A DNA stretch of 64,000 nt, from positions 1 through 64,000 of the forward strand of contig NZ_SSYA01000003.1 in the NCBI RefSeq assembly GCF_004917065.1, read 5' to 3'. The notes beneath the pieces are model-generated. The model was not told the DNA's origin and made no database searches. It saw only the letters and a program-made list of their open reading frames with translations. The DNA is from Geomonas ferrireducens. GTDB taxonomy: Bacteria; Desulfobacterota; Desulfuromonadia; Geobacterales; Geobacteraceae. This document shows positions 1-8,907 of the stretch, one piece after another (within the stretch, counting starts at the first letter, position 1; every line of letters starts with the position of its first letter). The translations under genes and the position numbers were made by a program.

Positions 1-79
1 TCCCGAACACGGAAGTTAAGCCTCTCAGGGCCGATGGTACTGCACTGGTAACGGTGTGGGAGAGTAGGTCGCCGCAGGG
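1..79 (+). rRNA. 5S ribosomal RNA, 3' part
   Basis: The sequence opens inside a 5S rRNA: CCCGAACACGGAAGTTAAGCC and the closing GAGAGTAGGTCGCCGC block are canonical for bacterial 5S. The first roughly 40 bases lie outside the window. It is followed at once by a strong terminator, as expected at the end of an rrn operon. The 3' end is placed to within a few bases. Confidence 0.93.
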
Positions 80-91
80 AATTTAATAGAG

Positions 92-121
92 AAGCCCCAC
101 CGGATTACCGGTGGGGCTTTT
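92..121 (+). terminator. Rho-independent terminator of the rRNA operon
   Basis: A perfect 12-bp stem (AAGCCCCACCGG / CCGGTGGGGCTT) with an ATTA loop is followed by T residues. It lies 13 bases after the 5S end and also faces the 3' end of lon on the other strand, so it may act in both directions. Confidence 0.9.
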
Positions 122-171
122 CGCTTTTCCGCATCCTGCCAACCTGTCATGGCGCATCTCGGTACTGCTTC

Positions 172-2577
172 TTAAACCTTCGCGAAGGCCACCTTGGCGA
201 CGTCCTTATACTCTTTGGCGAAGTGAACCTCCAGCCCCTCTTTCAGGTAATCCGGTAATTCATCAAAGTCTTTTTTGTTCGCTTCGGGGAAGATCAGCAC
301 TTTCAGTCCGGCACGGCGCGCTGCGATGGTCTTTTCCTTCACTCCGCCGATAGGTAGAACCCGCCCCGTCAAAGTCAATTCTCCGGTCATCCCCAGTTTT
401 TTCCGTACCGGCTTTCCTTTTATCATCGAAATGAGCGCCGTTGCCATGGTGACACCAGCCGATGGGCCGTCTTTTGGGGTCGCGCCGGCCGGGACATGAA
501 GGTGCACGAAGTGCTTGTCGAAGTAGTCCGCCGGTGCCCCGTAAATCTTCAAATGGGCCATAACAAAAGAATAGGCAATCTCAGAGCTCTCTATCATCAC
601 GTTACCCAGTTGCCCAGTCTGTCTGAACCCCTTGCCCTTGCTTGCCATGGCGGTGGCTTCGATGGGAAGTGTAGCTCCACCCATGCTGGTCCAGGCTAAG
701 CCGGTCACCACCCCTGGTACTCCTTCGAAGATCTCCTCAGTAGTGAATACCGGCTGCCCAAGATAGTCATGCAGGTCCTTCTTTGTGACCACTATGGCTT
801 CGGTCCGTCCGGAGGCGAATTCCATTGCCGCCTTGCGCATCAGTTTCTTGATGCGGTTTTCAAGGGTCCTGACTCCGGCTTCCCTTGCCCATCCGTCGAC
901 AATAGCGGCCAGGGCATCCTTCCTGATGGTAACCTGTCCGGGTTTTAGACCGTGGTTCTTCATCGCCTTGGGTATCAGGTAGCGCCTCGCGATCTCCATT
1001 TTCTCCTCAAGGACATAGCCGGAAAGACGGATCACCTCCATCCTGTCGAGTAACGGCGCGGGAATCGTGTCCAACTGGTTAGCCGTGGCAATAAACAGGA
1101 CATTGGAAAGATCGAACGGCACGTCGAGATAATGGTCGCGGAAAGACCCGTTCTGTTCGGGGTCCAGCACCTCGAGAAGCGCCGAGGCTGGATCGCCCTG
1201 GAACGAAGCACCGATCTTGTCGATCTCGTCGAGCATGAGAACTGGGTTCGCGGTTCCCGCGCTTTTCATTGCCTGCAGGAATTTCCCAGGCATCGCCCCG
1301 ATGTAGGTTCGGCGATGCCCCTTGATCTCTGCCTCGTCCCGCATGCCGCCCAGTGAGAAACGGAAAAACGAACGGCCGAGGGCGTCCGCAATGCTCTTTC
1401 CTATCGAAGTCTTGCCGACGCCTGGGGGACCGACCAGGCAGAGGATGGATCCGGAGATATCACCCTTCATCTTGCCGACCGCGATGAACTCGGTGATGCG
1501 CTCCTTCACGTCATTCAGCCCATGATGGTCTCGATCCAGCACCTTGCGCGCCTTCTCGACGTTGTACGAGTCCTTGCTGTATTTGCCCCACGGGAGAATG
1601 GTGAGCCAGTCCAGGTAATTCCGGGTGACGTGGTACTCCGGCGAGGACGGCTCCAGCAACCTGAATTTGTCGAGCTCATCGGCGACTGCACGCTGCGCCT
1701 CGTCGTTCAGTTTCAACTCCTTCAGGCGCTGCTCGAACTTCTCGATCTCTGAGGTCTTTCCTTCTTTCTCCAGACCCAGTTCCTTTTTGATCGCCTTCAA
1801 CTGTTCCCGCAGGAAGAACTCGCGCTGCTGACGACTGATCTTCTCTTCGATCTGTTTGGTGATCTTCGTCTGCAGCCTCGAGACCTCGAGCTCCTTCTTG
1901 AGCAGGGTGAGGACCATGTCGAGCCTTTTCCGCACGTCGAAAGATTCAAGGACCTGTTGCAACTCCTGCCCGTCGGCGGAAGTGAGGCTCGCGGCGAAGT
2001 CGGCCAGCTTGCTCGGGTCCTCGAGGCTCGAGCGCCCGAGGAACATCTTGATCTCCTCGGAGTAGAGCGGGTTGATTTGGACCAGCTCTTTCAGTGCGCC
2101 CACCACCGCCATGGAATATGCCTTCAGTTCAGGGTTGCCGGAAAGCTCGGTGCCGTACTGGTAATTGACCGTGGCATAGGATGCCCCATCGCTTTGGTGC
2201 AGCTCGACGATCCTGAAGCGCTCCAGGGTGTTGAGCAAGAACTGCGCGTTGTCGTCCCCCAGGTGGATCATCTTGACGATCTTCCCTACGACCCCGACGG
2301 CATGGAGGTTGTCGGGACCGTCCGGCTTCTCCGGGTCCTTGACGAGCACGAGCCCGATCGCCTGGGCCTGGGATTCCATAGCGTGTTTGACCGCGCGTAT
2401 CTGGTTCGGATCATCGAGCGCCATGGGAATCAGCATGTTCGGAAACGCAGGGCGCGGCCGTATCGGTATGATGGGGACACCAAGCGGCAGGACCTCGGAA
2501 GCCAGAACAAGACTGCCTGGCTGCGAAGGCTTGCCGTTTATTTCAGCTTCTACAACTTCGATATCCTTTTCGCTCAT
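172..2577 (-). CDS. lon: Lon ATP-dependent protease
   Basis: An 801-residue cytosolic AAA+ serine protease that degrades misfolded and short-lived regulatory proteins. An N-terminal substrate-binding LON domain starts near residue 35. A coiled-coil segment around 230-300 (the EKISRQQREFFLREQLKAI region) follows, then the AAA+ module with Walker A GPPGVGKT and the Lon-type GHRRTYIGAMPG element. The C-terminal protease domain has the catalytic Ser706 in PKDGPSAG and Lys749 in GGVKEK. Length is normal for the family. The ATG at 2577 is preceded by CCAGGAGTC. It is probably monocistronic, with a 200-base gap to the divergent DJ-1 gene that must hold both promoters. Confidence 0.97.
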   Translation of the reverse strand: MSEKDIEVVEAEINGKPSQPGSLVLASEVLPLGVPIIPIRPRPAFPNMLIPMALDDPNQIRAVKHAMESQAQAIGLVLVKDPEKPDGPDNLHAVGVVGKIVKMIHLGDDNAQFLLNTLERFRIVELHQSDGASYATVNYQYGTELSGNPELKAYSMAVVGALKELVQINPLYSEEIKMFLGRSSLEDPSKLADFAASLTSADGQELQQVLESFDVRKRLDMVLTLLKKELEVSRLQTKITKQIEEKISRQQREFFLREQLKAIKKELGLEKEGKTSEIEKFEQRLKELKLNDEAQRAVADELDKFRLLEPSSPEYHVTRNYLDWLTILPWGKYSKDSYNVEKARKVLDRDHHGLNDVKERITEFIAVGKMKGDISGSILCLVGPPGVGKTSIGKSIADALGRSFFRFSLGGMRDEAEIKGHRRTYIGAMPGKFLQAMKSAGTANPVLMLDEIDKIGASFQGDPASALLEVLDPEQNGSFRDHYLDVPFDLSNVLFIATANQLDTIPAPLLDRMEVIRLSGYVLEEKMEIARRYLIPKAMKNHGLKPGQVTIRKDALAAIVDGWAREAGVRTLENRIKKLMRKAAMEFASGRTEAIVVTKKDLHDYLGQPVFTTEEIFEGVPGVVTGLAWTSMGGATLPIEATAMASKGKGFRQTGQLGNVMIESSEIAYSFVMAHLKIYGAPADYFDKHFVHLHVPAGATPKDGPSAGVTMATALISMIKGKPVRKKLGMTGELTLTGRVLPIGGVKEKTIAARRAGLKVLIFPEANKKDFDELPDYLKEGLEVHFAKEYKDVAKVAFAKV

Positions 2578-2777
2578 GATGAGACTCCTGGCGTGGTTTT
2601 AATAAAACGTAAGCACGGAACCCGACGGTGTCAACCTCACCGACAGCAGACGATCCATGCGAAGGCGCGAAACATCAGCCTGTAGGTTGATATATCCCGG
2701 GGATGTTGTAAGACTTAGCAGTGCTCAACCAAATCCCAACACTTTCTCGAAGGGTGCAACGCGCAAAGGAGTCAGTG

Positions 2778-3458
2778 ATGAAAATTTTGATGGTAGTGAC
2801 CTCGCATGACAAGTTAGGCGACACCGGTGAGCAGACCGGTTTCTGGCTGGAAGAGCTTGCCGCGCCCTATTACGTCTTTCACGATGCAGGGGCATCGGTG
2901 ACCATCGCCTCTCCCAGAGGAGGAATGCCCCCGGTTGATCCGAAGAGCAATCTGCCCGAAAACGAGACCGAGGCGACGATGCGCTTTAAGGATGACCAGG
3001 CGGCGCAGGATGACCTCGCTCATTCCAAAAGGCTGCGCGAGGTGTCGGTGAACGACTTCGATGCGATCTTCTATCCCGGGGGGCACGGGCCACTGTGGGA
3101 CCTGGCGCTCGATACGGATTCCATCGCACTCATCGAGGCATTTGTTCGGGCCGACAAACCGGTGGGCGCCGTTTGCCACGCCCCGGCGGTGCTGGCAGAC
3201 GTGAAGGGGACGGATGGGGATTTCCTGGTGAAGGGGAGGCATGTTACCGGCTTTACCAATGCTGAAGAAGAGGCGGTGGGGCTCACCGATGTTGTGCCGT
3301 TCCTCCTGGAGGACCGGCTTAAGCAGCGTGGTGCGACCTTCCGGAGCGGGGGAGACTGGGCTCCCCACGTTGAAGTGGACGGTAAGCTCGTGACCGGCCA
3401 GAATCCAGCGTCATCCGCACCTGCCGCCGAAGCGCTACTGAAGCTGTTGAAGCCGTAA
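2778..3458 (+). CDS. DJ-1/PfpI (type 1 glutamine amidotransferase-like) protein
   Basis: A 226-residue cytosolic protein of the DJ-1/PfpI superfamily, closest in layout to Hsp31/HchA-like class I GATase proteins. The nucleophile elbow is GAVCHAPAVL and the conserved YPGGHG loop precedes it. Known family roles include glyoxalase/deglycase and chaperone-like activity; which applies here cannot be seen. The start at 2778 is chosen because AAAGGA lies seven bases upstream; an earlier in-frame ATG at 2721 lacks a ribosome site. It is followed 48 bases later by a pirin gene on the same strand, so the two are likely one stress-response transcription unit. Confidence 0.9.
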   Translation: MKILMVVTSHDKLGDTGEQTGFWLEELAAPYYVFHDAGASVTIASPRGGMPPVDPKSNLPENETEATMRFKDDQAAQDDLAHSKRLREVSVNDFDAIFYPGGHGPLWDLALDTDSIALIEAFVRADKPVGAVCHAPAVLADVKGTDGDFLVKGRHVTGFTNAEEEAVGLTDVVPFLLEDRLKQRGATFRSGGDWAPHVEVDGKLVTGQNPASSAPAAEALLKLLKP

Positions 3459-3506
3459 CTTGTATCGGCACCCCGGAGAGCGGAGCCAATCGCGAAAGGA
3501 GCTATT

Positions 3507-4406
3507 ATGGAGACCCTGCGAAAGATACGAAAGATATGGAAGAGCGAGCCGACCATCGAGGGGGCGGGCGTGCACCTGAAGCGCGCCTTCGGGTACCACG
3601 AGGCGCCGCTTTTGGACCCGTTCCTGCTCTTCGACGACTTTCACTCCAACTACCCGGCGCATTACTTGAAGGGCTTTCCATGGCACCCGCACCGAGGCAT
3701 CGAGACGATAACCTACGTGCTCCACGGGAAAGTGGAACATGGTGACAGCATGGGAAACAAAGGGGTGATCGATTCAGGCGACCTGCAGTGGATGACTGCG
3801 GGCAGCGGCATCATCCATCAGGAAATGCCGCTAGGCGACGACGAGGGGCTCATGTGGGGCTTCCAGCTTTGGGCGAATCTCCCAGCCTCCCACAAGATGA
3901 TGGCGCCGCGCTACCGCGGCATCGTCGCATCGGAGATCCCCGAGGTCACCATGAACGGCATCAAGGTGAAGGTGATCGCCGGGACGGCGGGGGGCGTGCA
4001 GGGACCGGTACGGGACGTGGTGGTTGATCCTGAGTATTTGGACGTGACCATCCCCGAGGGGACCAGCTTCACCCACCCGATAAAGCGCGGTTACACGGCA
4101 CTTGCCTACGTTATCGACGGTGAAGGTTACTTCGATCACGAGCGCAACGCCTTCGGGCACGAGGTGGTCGGTAACAACTACTTCGACCTCGATCGCCAGT
4201 GTGAGTGCGGTCCTGAGAACCTCATCCTTTTCGAGGACGGCGACGTGGTGTCGGTCACCACACAGGGGAAACCGGTGCGCTTTCTTTTGATCTCGGGGAA
4301 ACCGATCGGGGAGCCGGTGGCGTGGTACGGCCCCATCGTCATGAATACGCAGGAAGAGTTGGAGCAGGCCTTCGAGGAGTACCGCAACGGCACCTTCGTG
4401 AAGTAG
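3507..4406 (+). CDS. Pirin family protein
   Basis: A 299-residue bicupin of the pirin family. The N-terminal cupin carries the metal-binding signature HPHRGIETITYVLHG, then the HGDSMGN and GIIHQEMP elements. The C-terminal pirin_C region contains the conserved LFEDGD/FLLISGKPIGEPVAWYGP stretch. Family members bind iron and some have quercetinase activity; the substrate here is unknown. The start at 3507 has CGAAAGGAG just upstream. It sits behind the DJ-1 gene and ends at a bidirectional terminator. Confidence 0.95.
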   Translation: METLRKIRKIWKSEPTIEGAGVHLKRAFGYHEAPLLDPFLLFDDFHSNYPAHYLKGFPWHPHRGIETITYVLHGKVEHGDSMGNKGVIDSGDLQWMTAGSGIIHQEMPLGDDEGLMWGFQLWANLPASHKMMAPRYRGIVASEIPEVTMNGIKVKVIAGTAGGVQGPVRDVVVDPEYLDVTIPEGTSFTHPIKRGYTALAYVIDGEGYFDHERNAFGHEVVGNNYFDLDRQCECGPENLILFEDGDVVSVTTQGKPVRFLLISGKPIGEPVAWYGPIVMNTQEELEQAFEEYRNGTFVK

Positions 4407-4434
4407 GCGGGGAGTTCAGGCAGCTTGAAAGAAG

Positions 4435-4462
4435 AACGGGACGCCGAGGTCGGCGTCCCGTT
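4435..4462. terminator. Bidirectional hairpin between pirin and OmpA-like genes
   Basis: A perfect 13-bp inverted repeat (AACGGGACGCCGA / TCGGCGTCCCGTT) lies between two convergent genes. There is only a short T-run on each side. Placement and symmetry suggest it ends transcription from both directions. Confidence 0.8.
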
Positions 4463-4476
4463 GCTGTTTGAAGGAG

Positions 4477-5166
4477 CTAGTTGCTGCCGCTTCCTTCCTG
4501 TGCCTTGAGCTTCTCGGTGGGAGTGAGCTCGATCTGCACGCGGCGGTTCAGGGCGCGGTTGGCCTCGGTATCGTTGGCCACGGCAGGGCGGGTGGATCCG
4601 TACCCTACGGCAGTCATCTTGGATGCGGGGACACCCTGGGAAATCAGGAAGTCCCGCACACGTCCGGCGCGCCGTTCGCTTAGCGGCTGGTTGACGGCGT
4701 CGGAGCCGGTGGAATCGGTGTGCCCCTCGATGACGATGGTGGTCTGGGAATCCTTGAGGGTGGGGGCCGCCTTGCCGAGAGCATCCTTCGCATCCTGTTT
4801 CAGGACGTCTTTGCCCACGTCGAAGAGGACTCCCGACGGAAGGGCCACATAGACCTTGTCGCCGTCACGCACCACCTCAGCCTGAGGCATGCTCTTTTTG
4901 AGCGCGGCCGCCTGCCGGTCCATGTAATTGCCTACGCCACCGCCTACGACCGCACCGGTCAACCCGCCGATGGCCGCGTTGCGTCCGCGGTGGGATTTGC
5001 CGCCGATGAGCGCGCCGGCGCCGGCGCCCAGGACCGCACCGCCCAAAGCTCCCAGACCGGTTCTCTTGTACTCGTAGCTCCCGTCAGGATTGGTGGCACA
5101 GCCGGTTACTAACAGGGCGGCTGCTGTCATTCCAACGATCATTCTCGCGATCCAACGTGCTTTCAT
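4477..5166 (-). CDS. OmpA-family outer-membrane lipoprotein with glycine-zipper domain
   Basis: A 229-residue protein. A lipoprotein signal peptide ends in LLVTGC (Cys23). A glycine-zipper segment (LGALGGAVLGAGAGALIGG, then AAIGGLTGAVVGGGVGN) covers about 38-80. The C-terminal OmpA peptidoglycan-binding domain (about 110-215) has IVIEGHTDSTGS and LSERRAGRVRDFL, with Asp and Arg in the positions that contact diaminopimelate. This is the YiaD-like architecture: it anchors the outer membrane to the wall. A GGAGATGG ribosome site precedes the ATG. Confidence 0.93.
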   Translation of the reverse strand: MKARWIARMIVGMTAAALLVTGCATNPDGSYEYKRTGLGALGGAVLGAGAGALIGGKSHRGRNAAIGGLTGAVVGGGVGNYMDRQAAALKKSMPQAEVVRDGDKVYVALPSGVLFDVGKDVLKQDAKDALGKAAPTLKDSQTTIVIEGHTDSTGSDAVNQPLSERRAGRVRDFLISQGVPASKMTAVGYGSTRPAVANDTEANRALNRRVQIELTPTEKLKAQEGSGSN

Positions 5167-5249
5167 ACTCCATCTCCTTGTTGATTAAAATATGATGGAA
5201 CCAACCAAACATAGCACTACAGTTGTCTGGAATCAATGTGCCTTTGACT

Positions 5250-6125
5250 TTACGACTTATTTTCTTTCTCGGCCTCAGTGATGAAACTGTCAATGATCTC
5301 ATAAGTTTCAACAGGTTTCTCCTCCTGAGGGTTGTGTCCGCATTCCTCGATCACCCGCAGCTTTGCCCCTGGAATGGCAGCGTGAAGGCGACTCCCCTGT
5401 GACAGTGGCACGATCTCGTCGTGCCTTCCCCAAAGAAGCAATACCGGTAGGCGCAGGTCCTGGTAACGGGAGGCGATCTCTTCCTGGTTGACCGGCACCA
5501 AGCTGCGGCAGGTCGCGACGAGGGCACGCTTGGCGGCTTTGTTGCGGTAGCAGGGGGCGTACCTGGCGATGTGTTCCCGGTCGATGAGGCTGTGGTCGTA
5601 GTAGGCCATCTTCAGCCCAACTTTCACCCAAACGTCCGGTGCATACAGGGCAATGAAGAGGGCAGCGGCGTAACGGTTTTTAAAAATGTCCGCCATAAGT
5701 GGCAGTCGCTGGAGGTACCCGGGGCCGGCCATGATGATCATGGAGGCCAAAAGATCGCGCTCATCCCGGAGCATCGCTTCTATCGCGGTCAGCAGCACCA
5801 CTGCTCCGCCCAACGAATGCCCGGCGAGGACGACCTGTGCGAACCCTTCCTTCCTGAGGAAAGCGATGAGGCGGACAGCGTGACCGCGGATGGAGTAGTC
5901 CCCTTCTTTCGGCTTCGAGGATTCTCCAGACCCGAGCAGGTCGAGAAGATGGACGCTGTAACGGCTGGCGGGGAAGAGCGAAACGAGATCACTCCATGTC
6001 TCGGATCTTGCCGCCAGGCCGTGCACCAGGACGACGTTGGTTGGCCCCGTCCCATAGGTACGGTAGGCGAGAGTCTCGGTTTCCGACAGGCGACAGAATA
6101 GAAGGGGGAGTGTGGCGATGTTCAT
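5250..6125 (-). CDS. Alpha/beta hydrolase
   Basis: A 291-residue alpha/beta-fold hydrolase. The oxyanion-hole motif is LVHGLAA, the nucleophile elbow AGHSLGG, the acid lies in GRHDEIVP and the catalytic His in ECGHNPQEEKP. All triad members are present and correctly ordered. A cap domain lies between the Ser and Asp motifs. The substrate cannot be inferred. The start at 6125 (MNIATLP) fits the family better than the upstream ATG at 6185, which adds a basic, unconserved stretch; neither has a strong ribosome site. Confidence 0.88.
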   Translation of the reverse strand: MNIATLPLLFCRLSETETLAYRTYGTGPTNVVLVHGLAARSETWSDLVSLFPASRYSVHLLDLLGSGESSKPKEGDYSIRGHAVRLIAFLRKEGFAQVVLAGHSLGGAVVLLTAIEAMLRDERDLLASMIIMAGPGYLQRLPLMADIFKNRYAAALFIALYAPDVWVKVGLKMAYYDHSLIDREHIARYAPCYRNKAAKRALVATCRSLVPVNQEEIASRYQDLRLPVLLLWGRHDEIVPLSQGSRLHAAIPGAKLRVIEECGHNPQEEKPVETYEIIDSFITEAEKENKS

Positions 6126-6594
6126 GTCGGGTAGTTTAACAGAAATACAGGCGGAACGCTGGGGTGGGAGGCGGCGAAAAGCCAAGTCTCTGTTACTCTT
6201 GTGGCTGGGCTATTAGCACTGGCACTCCGGCAACAGAAAAGGCCCGATGCATAATCATCGAGCCTTGTGTGAAAAAATAACTGGCGTCCAGTGAACCTGC
6301 TCGATCCGAGGGAGTGGTTTTGGTGCTTCCTGAAGTAACTTCTGCAGCCACCCTTGTCTGGTCTTTTTATGCCATAACGGACGAGATCTTAAAGCCTTTC
6401 GGCCTGGTCTCCTGAGCGTCAGTTACCAACCCCTGATGCCGCTTCATGCACCTGGAGTTGTTTTCGTGTCGATTTGTGAAGTTCTTTGTCTTGTTGTCCC
6501 TCCATAAGAAACATTTTACTCCTGCCACTTTGTCGGATCAACACTTTTTGTGCAGGTCTATGAGGTGCAAGGTACTGTTTTTCAGGAGGAAGAT
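6126..6594. other. Intergenic region between hydrolase and biosynthetic locus
   Basis: I find no convincing gene in these 470 bases. The only clear structure is a minus-strand terminator-like hairpin at 6237-6264. The region must contain the promoters of the two divergent flanking genes. It is AT-richer than its surroundings from about 6460. Confidence 0.6.
6237..6264 (-). terminator. Terminator-like hairpin on the minus strand
   Basis: Read on the minus strand: GGCTCGATG, loop ATTATG, CATCGGGCC, then TTTT. The stem is nine pairs with one mismatch. No minus-strand gene lies upstream of it within the next 300 bases, so it could end a short unannotated transcript or be a leader attenuator of the hydrolase gene. 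Confidence 0.45.
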
Positions 6595-8010
6595 GTGCCG
6601 TCCCGCATACTCGTCATCAGCACGAACCGTGAGCGTGCCCCGCAGCCGACGGTTCCTCTCGGCGCGGCCTGGGTGGCCGAGTCGCTGCTGCAGGCCGGCT
6701 TCCAGGTCCGCCTGCTCGACCTCTGCTTCGCCCGGGATGCGCTGCGCGCGACGCAGGACGCCATCGCCGCGTTCGCTCCCGACGGCATCGCCCTTTCCGT
6801 AAGAAATCTCGACAACTGCAACTTCCTCAACCCCAAATCCTACCTTACCGAGGTGCGGCTACTGGTGGATTTCATCAAGTCGCGCAGCGACGCCAGAATC
6901 CTCGTGGGAGGCTCCGGCGTGAGCATCATGCCGCAGCAGGTCCTCGACTTTCTCGACCTGGACCATGCCGTTGTTGGGGAGGGGGAGCATGCCGCCCCGC
7001 TTTTTTTTCGCACTGAAGGAGCCGAGCATGCCGGACGTGTGGCAGGGGTGGCCCGCCGCAGCAAAGCCGGCATGGCGGACGCGGACGGGGGGGCTGCAAG
7101 CGCCGGCCCCTTCATCACGCCGCACCTGCACCGCTGGGTGGAGACACCGCGTTACCTCGCTCTGGAGCCGGTGCTGCCCGTCCAGGGGAAGAGGGGGTGC
7201 ACCCATCGATGCCTATACTGCACCTACCGCAGCATCGAGGGGGAGTCGTGGCGGGTCAGGGAGCCGGGAGCGGTGGTCGATGAGATCCTATCGGCCATGC
7301 ATCACACCCGGGCACGCGAGTTCGAGTTCGTGGACAGCATCTTCAACGAGCCGGAGGGGTATCTGGAAACCTTGCTAGATGAGATTTTGAGGCGTGGGAT
7401 CAAGGCCCGCTTCAGCGTCTCGTCCCTTTCCCCGAAAGGGCTCACCAGGAATCAACTTGAGCTGATGGCCCGCGCGGGAGTGGCTTCCGCGGTCATCACT
7501 CCCGAGAGTGCAGCCGGCGCCACCCTGGCTGCGCTAGGCAAGGGATTCGACGAGGACGAGGTGCACCGCGCCGCGGAACTTGTTTCAAGCTCGCGCCTGC
7601 GCGCCTTGTGGTGCTTTCTTCTGGGTGGCCCCTCCGAAGATGAGATGACCCTGGGAAAGACGGTGGCCTTTCTGAACCGCTACCTGAGTGACAAAGACCA
7701 CGCCTTCCTGACCACCGGGATACGTATCTACCCGGGTACCGGTTTGCATGATGTAGCCTTGCGGGATGGGCTGGTTGCGGCAGGAGACGATCTGCTCATG
7801 CCGGCTTTCTATTTTTCGCCGCAGCTTACCCCGCAGCAGGCCCGGACGCTTTTGGACCGGGGAATAAGGGCGCCGTCGCGCTGCATCAATCTGCTTGATA
7901 CACAAGCTCCGGTAATTGGGGCTTTGCGCCGGATTGGAACTGCTGTGGGGTTGCCGACGCCGTACTGGCGCTATACCCGCTTCGCCAAGGCGATGAGCCG
8001 CAAACGCTGA
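6595..8010 (+). CDS. B12-binding-domain/radical SAM protein
   Basis: A 471-residue protein with an N-terminal cobalamin-binding-like Rossmann domain (about 5-140) and a radical SAM core carrying CX3CX2C in RGCTHRCLYC (Cys202, 206, 209) that binds [4Fe-4S] and SAM. Downstream elements (EFVDSIFNEP, VITPESAAG, FLLGGPSEDE) fit the B12-dependent radical SAM (Elp3/MiaB-like) fold. I choose the GTG start at 6595 because AGGAGGA lies just upstream; the ATG at 6550 has no ribosome site. It opens the type III polyketide synthase locus and may methylate or rearrange its product; the substrate is unknown. Confidence 0.88.
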   Translation: MPSRILVISTNRERAPQPTVPLGAAWVAESLLQAGFQVRLLDLCFARDALRATQDAIAAFAPDGIALSVRNLDNCNFLNPKSYLTEVRLLVDFIKSRSDARILVGGSGVSIMPQQVLDFLDLDHAVVGEGEHAAPLFFRTEGAEHAGRVAGVARRSKAGMADADGGAASAGPFITPHLHRWVETPRYLALEPVLPVQGKRGCTHRCLYCTYRSIEGESWRVREPGAVVDEILSAMHHTRAREFEFVDSIFNEPEGYLETLLDEILRRGIKARFSVSSLSPKGLTRNQLELMARAGVASAVITPESAAGATLAALGKGFDEDEVHRAAELVSSSRLRALWCFLLGGPSEDEMTLGKTVAFLNRYLSDKDHAFLTTGIRIYPGTGLHDVALRDGLVAAGDDLLMPAFYFSPQLTPQQARTLLDRGIRAPSRCINLLDTQAPVIGALRRIGTAVGLPTPYWRYTRFAKAMSRKR

Positions 8011-8104
8011 CAGAGGTGTAAGTCGCTCCTGCACGTTGATAATAATATGTTAGAATCGGCAAATGCTTTGTCACTCAATTCCCCTTCAGTACCAAGGAGC
8101 GACA

Positions 8105-8887
8105 GTGTCTGCTTTCATTCGAATGAGTAGCAAGCTGCTGTTGGTATTTTTGCTGCTGTTGCCTTTGTCGGTACAGGGCGCACCGGTGACGGTAAGGTTC
8201 ACCGAAGGAATGGTGCGCGGCTTTCTCGTACTAAAAGACGAAACCGGCAATCGGATCGCTTCCGGTGATTTTCTGCAGCTACCCAAGGACGGCGGGATAA
8301 AGACCCGCATCGTACTCTATTTCAAGGACGGTTCTCTCCACGACGAGACGGTGATCTTCTCGCAGCAGCGCCACTTCCTCTTGAGGAGCTACCGGCTCAT
8401 ACAGAAAGGGAAGTCTTTCGACCAGGACCTTGATGTGTCCCTGGAACGGAGCCCCGGCACCTACCGGGTGCGCGTGAAAGGAAAGGATGGCCGCGAGAAG
8501 GTCATGCAGGGGGAGCTGGAACTTCCGCCCGACGTCTACAACGGCATGGTGCCGACGGTGATGAAGAACCTCGTCAAGGGGAACAGCGAGACCATCCACA
8601 TGGTGGCCTTCACCCCGACACCGAGGGTCGTCGAGCTTGAGATGTCCCCTTCCGGCGAGAACAAGATACTGATCGGGGACGTCGAGAAGACGGCAAACCA
8701 CTACGTGCTCAAACCGAAGCTCGGACTGCTGAGGCTTCCCGCCGCCCTCCTCGGCAAGAGCCCACCGGACAACCACATCTGGACCCTCATGGACGAGGTA
8801 CCCGCCTTCGTCAAATTCGTAGGTCCTCTCGCCACGGGAGGCCCCGTCTGGCGTATCGAGCTGACGAGCCCCAGCTGGCCCAAATAG
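8105..8887 (+). CDS. Secreted protein of unknown function
   Basis: A 260-residue protein whose N-terminus is a signal peptide (basic start, then LLLVFLLLLPLSVQGAP, cleavage after about residue 26). The mature part is rich in beta-strand-like alternating sequence and has no cysteine clusters or recognisable catalytic motif. I do not recognise the family. The GTG at 8105 has AAGGAG six bases upstream and is preferred to the ATG at 8063. It lies between the radical SAM gene and the methyltransferase on the same strand, so it may act on, carry or anchor a lipid-like product in the periplasm (inference from position only). Confidence 0.75.
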   Translation: MSAFIRMSSKLLLVFLLLLPLSVQGAPVTVRFTEGMVRGFLVLKDETGNRIASGDFLQLPKDGGIKTRIVLYFKDGSLHDETVIFSQQRHFLLRSYRLIQKGKSFDQDLDVSLERSPGTYRVRVKGKDGREKVMQGELELPPDVYNGMVPTVMKNLVKGNSETIHMVAFTPTPRVVELEMSPSGENKILIGDVEKTANHYVLKPKLGLLRLPAALLGKSPPDNHIWTLMDEVPAFVKFVGPLATGGPVWRIELTSPSWPK

Positions 8888-8907
8888 AAAAGGGAAAGAA
8901 TCAGCCT

